From assembly GCF_020662345.1 (NCBI RefSeq), contig NZ_VMOA01000047.1, forward strand, positions 1-43,127: 43,127 bases of DNA. Direction: 5' to 3'. The notes beneath the pieces were generated by a model that ran no database searches, was not told where the DNA came from, and saw only the letters and a list, made by a program, of their open reading frames with translations. The DNA is from Methylobacterium sp. W2 (lineage in GTDB: Bacteria; Pseudomonadota; Alphaproteobacteria; Rhizobiales; Beijerinckiaceae). Both the position numbers and the translations under genes were made by a program. The number at the start of each line of letters is the position of its first letter. The stretch's first letter is position 1. Of the stretch, positions 7,856 to 16,540 are shown piece by piece.

Positions 7856-8116
7856 GCTTCGTCTTGAACGCCCATCGATACGAGAAACTCACCGTATTGA
7901 ACAACGTTCAAACAGGGAAGCGGGATGCGATGCCAATCAGGGGGTCAGCGTCATTCGACCCGGTGAAATGATGCGCTTGCCGGGGCCTATCGGCACTGGC
8001 GCTTCACCAATGAGCAGGTGGCGTTCCGCCGGGAATGTCGGGGCGTGCTGGATCGGTTGCGGGCGCAGCGGTCGAACTGGAAGCACGATCAGGCCCTTCT
8101 CGAACCTGTCAAAAGA
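7856..8116. other. Degenerate region with possible coding remnant
   Basis: About 260 nt without an intact gene. On the plus strand, about 7990-8110 reads YRHWRFTNEQVAFRRECRGVLDRL, which looks protein-like but has no start and loses character after about 45 codons. It is probably the relic of a small gene. Confidence 0.3.
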
Positions 8117-8368
8117 TCAGGGGCCGCCTGGAAGACTGGTTCTGGGAGCGACGCCGCGGAGGAAGCTCAACACCTTCGATCGGTCCTGTTCGTCCTTAAG
8201 CATGGCCCAAAGCCGCAGAAGCTCGACAGTCTGGTTTCGATCAAGCGATGACGGATCTGAGAACGCTTCGACCGGGCAATCGAGCGCCGCAGCGATCCGG
8301 CTCAATAGCAATTCCGATTCGTCCGACTCGTACTCAGCGGCATCCCGCTTACACATAGATAACTCCAT
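8117..8368 (-). CDS. Small hypothetical, regulator-tail-like protein
   Basis: 83 aa from MELSMCKRD. The segment LLSRIAAALDCPVEAFSDPSS resembles the region after the HTH of XRE-type proteins (choice of regulator plus 'AFSDP'), followed by a helix TVELLRLWAMLKDEQDRSKVLSFLR. No HTH precedes it, so it is either a stand-alone small family or an N-terminally shortened regulator. A start at 8416 is also possible. Confidence 0.55.
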   Translation of the reverse strand: MELSMCKRDAAEYESDESELLLSRIAAALDCPVEAFSDPSSLDRNQTVELLRLWAMLKDEQDRSKVLSFLRGVAPRTSLPGGP

Positions 8369-8506
8369 TGCGCGCGACCGGATTATCGCTTCCTGTGGAG
8401 ACCCGTCAAACTGCAACCAGAAATGAACACCTGCGTTTCATCCGCATTGATTACCTAAGTTATTCTGCGAGTATCCATCTGGTTTTGGACAGGGGGCCGG
8501 GCAGGA

Positions 8507-8728
8507 ATGGAAGACGACGAGCGTTTCAATGCAATGGCCGAGGCTTGCCTCAAGGCTCACGAAGCGGTGGCCGACGCTGGCACGCCCGCAATGCTTGCCA
8601 TGACGCGCGCTCTCCTGTGGCAGGTGGGGCAGGAACTCATTCAACGAGATGAGCAGCGCAGAGAACTGTTTCGCTACGCTGATGCTAAATTACAACGCCG
8701 CGCTCCGCAATCACCGAATTCCGATTAG
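8507..8728 (+). CDS. Small helical hypothetical protein
   Basis: 73 aa, nearly all helical (DERFNAMAEACLKAHEAVADAG... ALLWQVGQELIQRDEQRRELFRYADAKL), soluble. It lies between two minus-strand genes. No family recognised. Confidence 0.55.
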   Translation: MEDDERFNAMAEACLKAHEAVADAGTPAMLAMTRALLWQVGQELIQRDEQRRELFRYADAKLQRRAPQSPNSD

Positions 8729-8761
8729 TCCTCGTATCCCGGTCGTTCCCCCGAGCGAGCG

Positions 8762-9001
8762 CTACCGGATCAGCCATGTCCCCGTGTAGGCGAGCGCCGC
8801 CAGATAAACGGCTTTTCCATCCTCGTCCGTCACCAGGACCGTGATCGCCTGGCGTTCGCCATCCTTGGGCACTTCGTCGGCGGCGACTGCGGGGAGCAAC
8901 TTCTTGGCCTCGAACACGGCGGCCTGCAGGCTGACGCAGAGGACGCCCACTTCGTCGCGCTCGTTACGACCGTCGTTGATGTCGAAATAGTAGCGAGGCA
9001 C
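8762..9001 (-). CDS. DUF6894 family protein
   Basis: 79 aa. It starts at a GTG (VPRYYFDINDGRNERDEVGV), because GGAGAG lies 4 nt upstream and the family typically begins MPRYYFxxxDG; the ATG at 9034 would add 11 unrelated residues. It has a beta-alpha-beta pattern with AVFEAKKLLPAVAADE and ITVLVTDEDGKAVYLAAL. These small proteins are multicopy in Methylobacterium and rhizobia and their function is unknown. Confidence 0.75.
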   Translation of the reverse strand: MPRYYFDINDGRNERDEVGVLCVSLQAAVFEAKKLLPAVAADEVPKDGERQAITVLVTDEDGKAVYLAALAYTGTWLIR

Positions 9002-9214
9002 AGGGCTCTCCACGCGTCGAAGGCGGGAGCACATGTCTGTCTCTCAAGCGCGGAGGGCCAGGGCAGGGCCGCGATAGCGAGACCCTAAAGCGCCACACTA
9101 TCAAAATCACTAACTAACGTAGATACTCAGAGTCGCATCAAATCTAGAGTTGAATCCGAAATACCGTATGTGCGAGCCTAGTGGTCGCCTAGTCAACGGC
9201 TGGATAGGTCGTTC

Positions 9215-9634
9215 CTATTTTCTGCGGGCCTTCAGCGGCTCCGGCTTTCGACCGTCTGGAAGGATCATGTCGAGATGGTCATGCACCATCTGAGCGCTGA
9301 ACGGCTTGTCGAGGAAGACAGCGCCCTCCGGAAGATCGCCCACCCCAGGCTTCACCCCGCCTGACGCGACCACTATTGAGATGTCAGGCCACCGCCGTGC
9401 GGTCGTTTGCGCCAGTTCAAAGCCGTCCGGCCCACCAGGCATCTCGACATCGGTAAACAGGAGGATGATAGATCCCGCGTATTGATCGAGCAGCTTGATC
9501 GCCTCGACGCCGTTCTCGGCGGACAAAGCGTGGAAGCCGGCGTCCTCTAAGATCGTTTCTGCGTCCATTCGGATGAGGAAATCGTCATCTGCGACCAGGG
9601 CATATGGGGCATCCGATGGGTTCACCATGCCCAT
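9215..9634 (-). CDS. Stand-alone response regulator receiver domain
   Basis: 140 aa from MGMVNPSD. Single REC domain: acidic pocket VADDD near residue 16, phosphoacceptor D62 in FTDVEMPGG, then VVASGG and the conserved lysine in FLDKPFS. There is no output domain, so it acts by protein interaction (phosphorelay or CheY-like). No partner kinase is adjacent; the hybrid kinase at 11242 has its own receiver. ATG 9676 is an alternative start. Confidence 0.88.
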   Translation of the reverse strand: MGMVNPSDAPYALVADDDFLIRMDAETILEDAGFHALSAENGVEAIKLLDQYAGSIILLFTDVEMPGGPDGFELAQTTARRWPDISIVVASGGVKPGVGDLPEGAVFLDKPFSAQMVHDHLDMILPDGRKPEPLKARRK

Positions 9635-9759
9635 CAAGCCGGCGCAGGACCAAAAGTTCAGATCAGCGATTTTCAACCAGCCGCCTCGTCAATCACCAGA
9701 AGCTAAAGCATCCAATCCGCTGCACGAGTGCGACCAAGGGGAGCGGGGCGCTCGCCGCG

Positions 9760-9954
9760 TCACGCTCCGGTGGCGGGCTTCTGCGGGACTAGCTGCTCCA
9801 ATCCCTCGGCCAGCCCATGAAGGGCAGCGGATGCGGCCTGCTGGCGGACCTCGCGGTGATCGTCGCGGGCCTCGATAGAGATGGCAGCGATCATCGCCAT
9901 CTGACGGGCCTCTCCCACGCCTCGGGCGTAGGCGGCTTGTTCGGCTGGGGTCAT
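9760..9954 (-). CDS. Small hypothetical protein (MTPAEQAAY family-like)
   Basis: 64 aa. It starts MTPAEQAAYARGVGEARQMAMIAAISIEAR, an alanine-rich helix pattern that recurs in short methylobacterial ORFs, followed by AASAALHGLAEGLEQL. A longer overlapping frame at 9689-10003 is judged a shadow. Function unknown. Confidence 0.55.
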   Translation of the reverse strand: MTPAEQAAYARGVGEARQMAMIAAISIEARDDHREVRQQAASAALHGLAEGLEQLVPQKPATGA

Positions 9955-10100
9955 GCTCGAAATCCAAAAGCTGGTTGGCGTGTGAGTAGGTGCTGAACCG
10001 CACGGCGGGCTGGGCGAGGTGGGCCTAGATCAAGGTCACTGAACAAGTCACGGCCAACCGCCATTCGACGGAGACCGCGCAAACCCAAGTGGATTGTGCC

Positions 10101-10361
10101 ATGAACGCTCATATTACTTCTGCTGTTGCTGCTGTCGTCCTGAGCGTCAGCGCCATTGCTTCGCCCGCGCTTGCCAAGGACTATCTCGCACGGGGACAGG
10201 TCCCGGCCTATGATGTGATGTCCTCCGCTGCGACCGATGACGAGCTCACCACCGGCTCGATCGGATATGGCCGGGGCCACGACTCGGCTCAGGAAGGCAA
10301 CGCCAACCAGCCGAACTTCCCGGTCCAGCAGTACGGCCAGACCTCGGGTGGCGGTCGCTAA
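10101..10361 (+). CDS. Small exported protein
   Basis: 86 aa from MNAHITSAVAAVVLSVSAIASPALA, a clear Sec signal peptide with an AxA cleavage site near residue 25. The mature part (KDYLARGQVPAYDVMSSAATDDELTTGSIGYGRG...) is hydrophilic and Gly/Gln/Asn-rich. It is expected in the periplasm. Unknown function. Confidence 0.7.
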   Translation: MNAHITSAVAAVVLSVSAIASPALAKDYLARGQVPAYDVMSSAATDDELTTGSIGYGRGHDSAQEGNANQPNFPVQQYGQTSGGGR

Positions 10362-10423
10362 GCCTTCACACCCTTGAGATGACCAGCGGCGGGGCGAAAG
10401 CCTCGCCGTATTTGTTTGTGGGA

Positions 10424-10753
10424 TCACGCCGGCCAGCCTGGGAGGTCGGCCCATGCTTTTCTGACGATGCGATCACGCTGCTGTGCACGGTCAGGATCGG
10501 CGTCGATCATGACGCGAAGCGCTTCCTGCATGGCTTCGCTACCGCCTGCAGCCGCAGCTTCCTCGCCCTTTCGGCGGATCGCCGTCTGGTAGGCCTTCAC
10601 GGCAGGCCCCGCCGAGGGCTTACCCTCGACAACCACGACCAGGGCCAGGAGTGCCTGGCCGATGGAGGTTCCGATATCAGACGATGACGGCGCCGGCGGC
10701 TCTGTCTGCGCCGATGAGTCGGAGAGATGTCCGGTAGTCCGTGGGCGCATCAT
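10424..10753 (-). CDS. Hypothetical protein
   Basis: 109 aa. The N-terminal 25 residues are Pro/Ser/Thr-rich. The remainder is helical (IGQALLALVVVVEGKPSAGPAVKAYQTAIRRKGEEAAAAGG...). It is followed 13 nt upstream by another minus-strand ORF, possibly an operon. No family recognised. Confidence 0.5.
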   Translation of the reverse strand: MMRPRTTGHLSDSSAQTEPPAPSSSDIGTSIGQALLALVVVVEGKPSAGPAVKAYQTAIRRKGEEAAAAGGSEAMQEALRVMIDADPDRAQQRDRIVRKAWADLPGWPA

Positions 10754-10765
10754 GATGCAGCGTTC

Positions 10766-11077
10766 CTACACGAGGGATGAAAGACGGAGATAGGACGCGA
10801 GCACGTTCCGCCGATCGGTAGCGGCTAAGCGATTGAGGGCGCGGCTGGCCAACTCCAGGGCGTCGGCGTCGGTCTCGGCCTGGGCGAGGAGACGGCAGAC
10901 GGTGAGCGCGCGGGGACCGGCGTAGACGCAGCTCAGAGCGGTCTCTATCGCCTCACAACAGATCCCGCCCCCATCACTGGATTGCGACACCACAAACCAG
11001 CTGGCAAATTCGAAAGGCGACACCCTATCCGCGTCATGATAGGCCCTCCCATGGCTGCCAGGCATCCCCGTACACAT
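10766..11077 (-). CDS. Hypothetical protein
   Basis: 103 aa at most. The C-terminal half (ALTVCRLLAQAETDADALELASRALNRLAATDRRNVLASYLRL) is a convincing helical segment. The N-terminus is uncertain, because the first 20 codons overlap the antisense parD remnant. Unknown function. Confidence 0.45.
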   Translation of the reverse strand: MCTGMPGSHGRAYHDADRVSPFEFASWFVVSQSSDGGGICCEAIETALSCVYAGPRALTVCRLLAQAETDADALELASRALNRLAATDRRNVLASYLRLSSLV

Positions 11078-11255
11078 CGCCCTGACCGGACCTCTCGCTG
11101 AGTACGTTGACCATCAGGTGGCCCAGGGCGAGTACGCCTCAGCCAGTGAGATGGTCCGCGCAACGCTCCGTCTCCTGATCAAGCGCGACGAAGCCAAGGC
11201 CCGACGCAAGCGCGGGGCGAAGGTCGCCTCAGGACAAACCCATGACCGGCCGTGA
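11043..11255 (+). pseudogene. Orphan ParD-like antitoxin remnant
   Basis: The open frame reads IPVHIALTGPLAEYVDHQVAQGEYASASEMVRATLRLLIKRDEAKARR, which matches the RHH domain of ParD antitoxins (strand, then YVDxQV...G.YASASEMVR). No ATG, GTG or TTG lies before the domain in this frame; the nearby ATG at 11051 is one frame off, so the start has been lost by an indel. No parE toxin follows. Instead the stop codon overlaps the start of the hybrid kinase gene at 11242. Confidence 0.55.
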
Positions 11256-14124
11256 AACCGTGCGCTTGGAGCACTCGGTGGACGAGGCTACCCGCCTTGC
11301 CATCCTCGACGATTACGCCATCCTCGATACCGAGGCCGAGCAGGGCTTCGACGACATCGTCCTGCTCGCGTCGCGGATCTGCCAGACGCCAGTCGCCCTG
11401 GTCAGTCTCGTCGCCGGCGACCGGCAGTGGTTCAAGGCTCGCGTCGGCTTCGACGCTTGCGAAACACCCCTGTCGCAATCGGTGTGCGCGAACGCCCTGC
11501 TTCAGCCCGGTCTCCTCATTATTCCCGACCTGACAGCCGATCCGCGCACCCGGGACAACACCTTAGTGACGGGCGGGCCTCGCATCCGCTTCTACGCCGG
11601 CGCCCGGCTCGAGACAGACGAGGGCGTCGCGCTCGGGACCCTCTGTGTCATCGACGTGGAGCCTCGACCGGAGGGGCTGACGCTGGCTCAGACCGAGAGC
11701 CTGGAAGCCTTGGCCCGACAGGTCATGTCGCAGATGAAGCTGCGTCGCTCCGCGGCTGCGCGGGATGAAGCGTGGCGCAAGTCGCGGGAGAGCGATGCCC
11801 GCCACCGGCAAATCCTCGACAGCGCCATCGACTACGCCATCATCACGATGGATCTCGACGGCCTCGTCACGAGCTGGAACATCGGTGCCCAGACGATCCT
11901 CGGCTGGTCCGAAAAAGAGATGTGCGGCCAGCTCGCCCACGTTTTCTTCACCGAGGAGGATGTACTAGCCGGCACTCCCGAACGTGAGATGGCAGCGGCC
12001 CGCGAGAGTGGTCGCGGCAATGACGAGCGCTGGCACCAGCGCAAGGATGGGTCACGGTTCTTCTCCCTCGGCGAGATGATGCCGCTCCATGCCGACAACG
12101 AGACTCATATCGGCTACCTCAAGATCCTGAGGGACCGCACCGACCAGCGGCGCGCGACCGACGTGTTGCAACAGCAGACGGATCTACTCCAGACCGTCGC
12201 GGACCACGTCAGCGAGGCTGTGTTTCAGCTCGACCTCGATGGCGTGGTGACCTTTGCCAACCGCACGGCGCACATCATGCTTGGTTGGGATGCGGGCATG
12301 CTGATCGGGCAGGACCTCCACGAGGCCGCTCACCATCATCACCCCGATGGGCGTCCGTTTCCGGCCTCCGAGTGCAACTTCGTCGAGGCAATTCGAGAAG
12401 GGAAGGTTCTTCGCGAGCGGGAGGTAACGTTCTTTCGCCGTGACGGCACGCTCCTCGAAATGGTCTGCTCAAACGCTCCCATCCTCCGAGGGGAAGAGAT
12501 TGTCGGCGCCGTGCTGACCGTGTCCGATGTTACGAAGCGGCGTCAGGACGAGCGTCGCCTCCGAAAGCTGAACGAGACGCTCGGGGAATTAGTAGCTGAG
12601 CGCACCCAGGAGCGGGACCGGATCTGGCAGGTAAGCCAGGACATGCTCGGCGTCGCCGATACGAACGGCGTTTGGATCAGCATCAACCCGGCCTGGCCGC
12701 GGATCCTCGGGTGGGACTACGACGAGATCCTGGGGAAGACCTCGGAGTGGCTCGAACACCCGGAGGATAGAGAAAAGACGCGAGCGGAGGTTGCTCGGCT
12801 CGCCGCCGGCGGACTGACTTTGGCCTTCGAGAACCGCTACAGGGCTCGCGATGGCAGCTACCGCTTCCTGTCGTGGACGGCCGTGCCCGTCGAGGGCCTG
12901 CTGTACTGCGTCTCGCGCGATGTCACGGAGGAGAAGGAGCGTGCCGCCAGCCTACTCCAAACCGAGGAAGCTCTGCGTCAGTCGCAGAAGCTGGAGGCCG
13001 TGGGCCAGCTCACCGGCGGCGTGGCTCACGACTTCAACAACCTCCTGACCGTCATCAAGTCCTCAACCGACCTGCTCAAGCGCCCCGACCTCACCGAGGA
13101 GCGGCGCGAGCGCTACATCGGGGCGATCTCAGATACCGTCGATCGCGCCGCCAAGCTCACGGGTCAGCTGCTGGCCTTTGCCCGGCGACAGGCCCTGCGT
13201 CCGGAGGTGTTCGATGCGAACCAGAGCGTGCAGGCCATCGGCGATATGGTCGCCACCCTCACCGGTGCCCGCATTGAGGTCGTGATCCGCATCGACGACG
13301 AACCTTGCCGTATCAGCGCGGACCCGAGCCAGTTCGACACCGCTCTGGTCAACATGGCCGTCAACGCCCGCGACGCCATGGATGGTGAGGGCCGGCTCAC
13401 GATTGCCGTGGACCGGGCGTCAACCATCCCGGTTCTGCGCTCGCATCCCGAGCAGGTCGGTGACTTCGTCAGGATTAGCCTGTCGGACACCGGCGCCGGC
13501 ATCCCTGGCGATCAGCTCGACCGGATCTTCGAGCCCTTCTTCACGACCAAGGGCGTCGGGCAGGGTACGGGCCTCGGCCTCAGCCAGGTGTTCGGCTTTG
13601 CCAAACAGTCTGGGGGCGAGGTCTTGGTCGAGAGTGAGGTCGGGAAGGGCACGACATTCAGCCTCTACCTGCCACGCGCCACGATCGAAGGAAGCAGTTT
13701 GGAAGACGCTGCCTCAAGCGAGCCCACGGTCGATGGGCGGGGCACGTGTGTCCTTGTCGTTGAGGACAATCGCGAGGTTGGCATCTTCTCGACCCAGACG
13801 CTGGAGGAACTTGGTTACGGCACACACTGGGTAGCGAATGCCGCTGAAGCCCTGTTGGCCCTAGCAGCCAAGCCTACCGCCTACGATGTCGTGTTCTCGG
13901 ACGTCGTGATGCCGGGCATGAATGGCGTCGACCTCGGCCGCGAGATCAAGCGGCTCTATCCCGGTCTGCGCGTCGTGCTGACCAGCGGCTACAGCCATGT
14001 GCTCGCCCAGGAAAGCGATCATGGGTTCGAGCTTCTGCAGAAGCCCTACTCCGTCGAGCAGCTCTCGCGGTTGCTGAGCAAAGCCGCCGGCCGTAAGCGC
14101 CGCAAGCGAATCCCAGGGCGGTGA
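11242..14124 (+). CDS. GAF/PAS hybrid sensor histidine kinase
   Basis: 960 aa, no membrane segment, so a cytoplasmic sensor. Domain order: GAF (about 10-165, TPVALVSLVAGDRQWFKA... GVALGTLCVID); PAS (about 185-310, ILDSAIDYAIITMDLDGLVTSWNIGA); PAS (about 315-440); PAS (about 455-575, SQDMLGVADTNGVWISINPAW); HisKA with phosphoacceptor H596 in GGVAHDFNNLL; HATPase_c (N box NARDAMDG, G boxes DTGAGIPGDQ and GQGTGLGLSQ, about 690-810); C-terminal REC with VVEDNREV, phosphoacceptor D887 in FSDVVMPGMNG, and the K in QKPYS. The ligand is unknown. The start overlaps the parD remnant stop. There is no adjacent regulator gene; the REC may pass phosphate to an Hpt protein. Confidence 0.95.
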   Translation: MTGRETVRLEHSVDEATRLAILDDYAILDTEAEQGFDDIVLLASRICQTPVALVSLVAGDRQWFKARVGFDACETPLSQSVCANALLQPGLLIIPDLTADPRTRDNTLVTGGPRIRFYAGARLETDEGVALGTLCVIDVEPRPEGLTLAQTESLEALARQVMSQMKLRRSAAARDEAWRKSRESDARHRQILDSAIDYAIITMDLDGLVTSWNIGAQTILGWSEKEMCGQLAHVFFTEEDVLAGTPEREMAAARESGRGNDERWHQRKDGSRFFSLGEMMPLHADNETHIGYLKILRDRTDQRRATDVLQQQTDLLQTVADHVSEAVFQLDLDGVVTFANRTAHIMLGWDAGMLIGQDLHEAAHHHHPDGRPFPASECNFVEAIREGKVLREREVTFFRRDGTLLEMVCSNAPILRGEEIVGAVLTVSDVTKRRQDERRLRKLNETLGELVAERTQERDRIWQVSQDMLGVADTNGVWISINPAWPRILGWDYDEILGKTSEWLEHPEDREKTRAEVARLAAGGLTLAFENRYRARDGSYRFLSWTAVPVEGLLYCVSRDVTEEKERAASLLQTEEALRQSQKLEAVGQLTGGVAHDFNNLLTVIKSSTDLLKRPDLTEERRERYIGAISDTVDRAAKLTGQLLAFARRQALRPEVFDANQSVQAIGDMVATLTGARIEVVIRIDDEPCRISADPSQFDTALVNMAVNARDAMDGEGRLTIAVDRASTIPVLRSHPEQVGDFVRISLSDTGAGIPGDQLDRIFEPFFTTKGVGQGTGLGLSQVFGFAKQSGGEVLVESEVGKGTTFSLYLPRATIEGSSLEDAASSEPTVDGRGTCVLVVEDNREVGIFSTQTLEELGYGTHWVANAAEALLALAAKPTAYDVVFSDVVMPGMNGVDLGREIKRLYPGLRVVLTSGYSHVLAQESDHGFELLQKPYSVEQLSRLLSKAAGRKRRKRIPGR

Positions 14125-14400
14125 TCCGAACCAAGCGCTGAGCGTCGGCTCTCTTTCGTTCGCCCTGTAGGGAAGCAAGCTGACTGGTCGTTGACGGCTG
14201 CGCCGGATGAAACCCCGTCCGCGCGATCGGCAGGTTTCGTGGCTGCTCATCAAGGCGGATGACGCAGCAGCTTGCGGACCGAATGACCCAGATATCTTAG
14301 AGCAGGAACCGCGCTCGGTAGCCTCGGGTCGCACGATCGAGGAGATTGCCGCTTCGGCGCTTTGAGAGTTCTAGCTCAGAGCGTGTCGAAGGATGACAGG
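14125..14400. other. Intergenic, no gene seen
   Basis: About 275 nt between convergent genes. No ORF worth reporting; it presumably holds the terminators of both, but I see no classic stem plus T tract. Confidence 0.35.
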
Positions 14401-14904
14401 CTACCGGCTCGCCTCCTTCGCGATGCCGGCTAAACCCTGTTCGTAGACGCCCTCGATGTCGGCCTTCGCCTCCGCATCGGTCATCCCGGCTGCATCGAAG
14501 GTAGCGGTCCAGGCCACGGTCGCCCCACTCCCATTGGGATGCACGGCGATCGTCGCGTTGTAGGCCTTCACGGGTAGCGGCCCTCTGACGTAGGCGTAGC
14601 TGTAGCTCATCGCCTTTTCGTCCCGGCTCGTCTCGACCTCGATGATAGTCCCCAGGTTGCCGGCTGCGACGAGACTCCGGGTCGCGACCGCCCTGCCTTT
14701 GGCTCTGTCGTCGTTCGATAGGGTGCAGCTCTCGACCATCGGATGCCATTTCTCAATGGCGCAAAAGTCACCCACGAGCGCCCAGACAGCTGCAGGTGAA
14801 GTTTGAATCTCAACGCTGCGGGAGACCTCCAACGCGAAGCCAGGACCAGTCTGTGCGGTCAGGGCTGCCAGGAACCCGATCAGCCTGACAACTGCTCGCT
14901 TCAT
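14401..14904 (-). CDS. Exported SRPBCC (START-like) family protein
   Basis: 167 aa. Signal peptide about 1-24 (RLIGFLAALTAQTGPGFA). The remainder matches the polyketide cyclase/Bet v1-like fold: VEIQTSPAAVWALVGDFCAIEKWHPMVESC near the start, then a beta sheet with YSYAYVRGPLPVKAYNATIAV and a long C-terminal helix (MTDAEAKADIEGVYEQGLAGI). The family binds hydrophobic ligands in a cavity; a periplasmic location is inferred from the signal. Confidence 0.85.
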   Translation of the reverse strand: MKRAVVRLIGFLAALTAQTGPGFALEVSRSVEIQTSPAAVWALVGDFCAIEKWHPMVESCTLSNDDRAKGRAVATRSLVAAGNLGTIIEVETSRDEKAMSYSYAYVRGPLPVKAYNATIAVHPNGSGATVAWTATFDAAGMTDAEAKADIEGVYEQGLAGIAKEASR

Positions 14905-14962
14905 TTCGTGTCTACCCCCCGAAGCGACAAACCTCAGCCGTCCGGCGTGTAAGCTGCGGTGC

Positions 14963-15193
14963 CTAGTTCATGGAACGGTAGGGAGAAGCCAGCACGACCC
15001 GGATTTTACGGGCGGGAGTTGTCTCGGAGGTAGCCACCTGCTGCGACGACTGCGTGGCTGCAAGGGTTGAGGCGGGGATCGTGATGGAGCTGGTGCCCGA
15101 GTAAACCGTAACTTGTCGATCCTCGGCGGAAGCGGGGACGAGCGAAGCGAACACGGTGGCAACGGTGAGAGAGAGAACCAGGGAAATCTTCAT
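14963..15193 (-). CDS. Small exported Ser/Thr-rich protein
   Basis: 76 aa. Signal peptide MKISLVLSLTVATVFASLVPASA, cleavage near 23. The mature part is Ser/Thr/Gln-rich (TVYSGTSSITIPASTLAATQSSQQVATSE) with a basic end. It lies 58 nt downstream of the SRPBCC gene on the same strand if reading from the left is reversed, so the two genes are tandem. Unknown function. Confidence 0.7.
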   Translation of the reverse strand: MKISLVLSLTVATVFASLVPASAEDRQVTVYSGTSSITIPASTLAATQSSQQVATSETTPARKIRVVLASPYRSMN

Positions 15194-15564
15194 GACGGTG
15201 GCCCGAGACGGAGCGAAATATTGCTTCCATAATGGTCAAGCTACGTCCCTGTTCCAAAAATAATGGAATGCCTGTCAGCGGAACCTTCCTGAGGCCAGCT
15301 ATGCGGCCTGAATTCAGCGGCGGTTAGCGAATGGGGACCTAGCGCGACCTCCTCCCAGCAGTTTTTGAAACTTCCCGAAAGCCTTCTCCGTAAAGAGCGG
15401 CATGTGCCCATTCTCAGGGTAAAGGCGCGACGGCATTGCCTCGACGCTCTCGTAGTTATGCGCGCTACGTTCACAAGCGGAATTATCTATTTATTTCAGG
15501 AACTTACGGAATGATTTTCTACTTTTATGAAGATCCCTAATACGGTTCTTCTAGGAGACGGAAA
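15194..15564. other. Intergenic region with a possible 40-codon relic
   Basis: About 370 nt. On the minus strand 15314-15436 reads MPSRLYPENGHMPLFTEKAFGKFQKLLGGGRARSPFANRR, which looks like the C-terminal end of a real protein and is open for about 14 more codons upstream. It may be a decayed gene. The AT-rich part at 15480-15560 is probably the promoter of the 15565 gene, which has a GGAGACGG ribosome-binding site. Confidence 0.35.
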
Positions 15565-15798
15565 ATGAGAAAGACCACCCTCGCGCTTGCCGCCATGACC
15601 ATTCTTAGTGGGCTCGCGCTCGGTGCAGGCTCGGCATCAGCTGCTCCTCTGGCTGCCAACGGACTTCAGTCTGAAACTGGCGTCACCCAGGTCCGCATGA
15701 CGCGGAATGAGCGGATGATGATGAAGAAGCGCATGATGCGGAAGCAGATGATGAAGCGCCGCATGATGAAAAGCCGGATGATGAACCGCGGTATGTGA
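15565..15798 (+). CDS. Exported Met/Lys/Arg pentapeptide-repeat peptide
   Basis: 77 aa. Signal peptide about 1-27 (TTLALAAMTILSGLALGAGSASAA). The mature C-terminus is a tandem pentapeptide repeat MMKKR, MMRKQ, MMKRR, MMKSR, MMNRG plus a final M, encoded by five 15-nt repeats (15717-15791). Methionine pairs among basic residues could bind copper or silver, or an acidic partner; this is inference only. Methylobacteria have other short M-x-x repeat exported peptides, but this acid-free version is not one I recognise. GGAGACGG ribosome-binding site 6 nt before the ATG. Confidence 0.75.
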   Translation: MRKTTLALAAMTILSGLALGAGSASAAPLAANGLQSETGVTQVRMTRNERMMMKKRMMRKQMMKRRMMKSRMMNRGM

Positions 15799-15849
15799 TC
15801 CTACGGGAAGCTCGAAATAGGGCTTCCCACTCTCGTCTAGAAGCGATGC

Positions 15850-15878
15850 GGGGTGAGAGGGGTTCGTCCGCTCACCCC
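15850..15878 (+). terminator. Strong hairpin after the Met-rich gene
   Basis: GGGGTGAG/CTCACCCC, a perfect 8-bp stem with a 13-nt loop, about 50 nt after the stop codon. There is no T tract, so the terminator role is uncertain. Confidence 0.4.
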
Positions 15879-15951
15879 CTCACTGTGTAACGAAACGGCC
15901 TGAGACCTTCTGCGTGCGGCCGTCCTGATGATCGAAGCCTTGGAGCTTTGT

Positions 15952-16341
15952 ATGGCCCACGTTTGCACCTCGATCTTAGTAGCTTGCCTTATGGTAGGCA
16001 CTCTCTCTCCGGTGAATGCCGCCACGAAGAAGGTCCGAGTTCCAGACCAGTATGACGGTTCATGGAGCATTGTGGCTTCGACAGCCGAAGGGCCCTGTTC
16101 AGCGACTAAGACCTATCGGGTTCAGATCAAAAACAGCGATGCCTCGGTCCCAGGAGAGGATATTGACGTCGACGGCGGTGTATCGGCTGCCGGAGCTGTG
16201 CAAGCTACGATCACGCAGGGCTCGAACAGGGTGCCGATTTCGGGCAAGCTCACCCTTCGGGGCAACGGCAGCGGGACGTGGCGCACAAGCGGTGGCCTAA
16301 TCGAATGCAGCGGTAGCTGGATGGCTAAGCGCACAGGGTAA
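15952..16341 (+). CDS. Exported beta-rich hypothetical protein
   Basis: 129 aa from MAHVCTSILVACLMVGTLSPVNA (signal peptide); an ATG at 15928 would add 8 residues before the signal. The mature part is a repeated beta-strand pattern, YDGSWSIVASTAEGPCSATKTYRVQI... GKLTLRGNGSGTWRTSGGLIECSGSWMAKR, with two cysteines that could pair. It resembles a rhizobial family of small exported proteins with 'YDGxW' and 'CSGxW' ends; the function is unknown. Confidence 0.75.
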   Translation: MAHVCTSILVACLMVGTLSPVNAATKKVRVPDQYDGSWSIVASTAEGPCSATKTYRVQIKNSDASVPGEDIDVDGGVSAAGAVQATITQGSNRVPISGKLTLRGNGSGTWRTSGGLIECSGSWMAKRTG

Positions 16342-16450
16342 GGTCGTTTCCTCTTCAGCGGGATCCTGTTTCTTTCCAGGGCCATAGCGTGACGGGCGCC
16401 TCTGACGCGTCACCCTTAGACGTATCCAGCTCACCCCACCGGCACTCACG

Positions 16451-16540
16451 CATACGGCCCGCGGAACAGGTCCCCCATGGCCTTCCTGCGGAACAGGGTC
16501 CGCCAGCGCCTGCGCTGATGCTCTGGCCGATCGTGATCCC
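16451..16540 (-). pseudogene. HNH endonuclease 3' fragment
   Basis: About 90 nt closely matching the last 30 codons of the HNH gene at 1650 and of the copy at 19228. The reverse strand encodes DRPEHQRRRWRTLFRRKAMGDLFRGPY-like sequence, with small changes. Only the C-terminal end remains. Confidence 0.65.
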
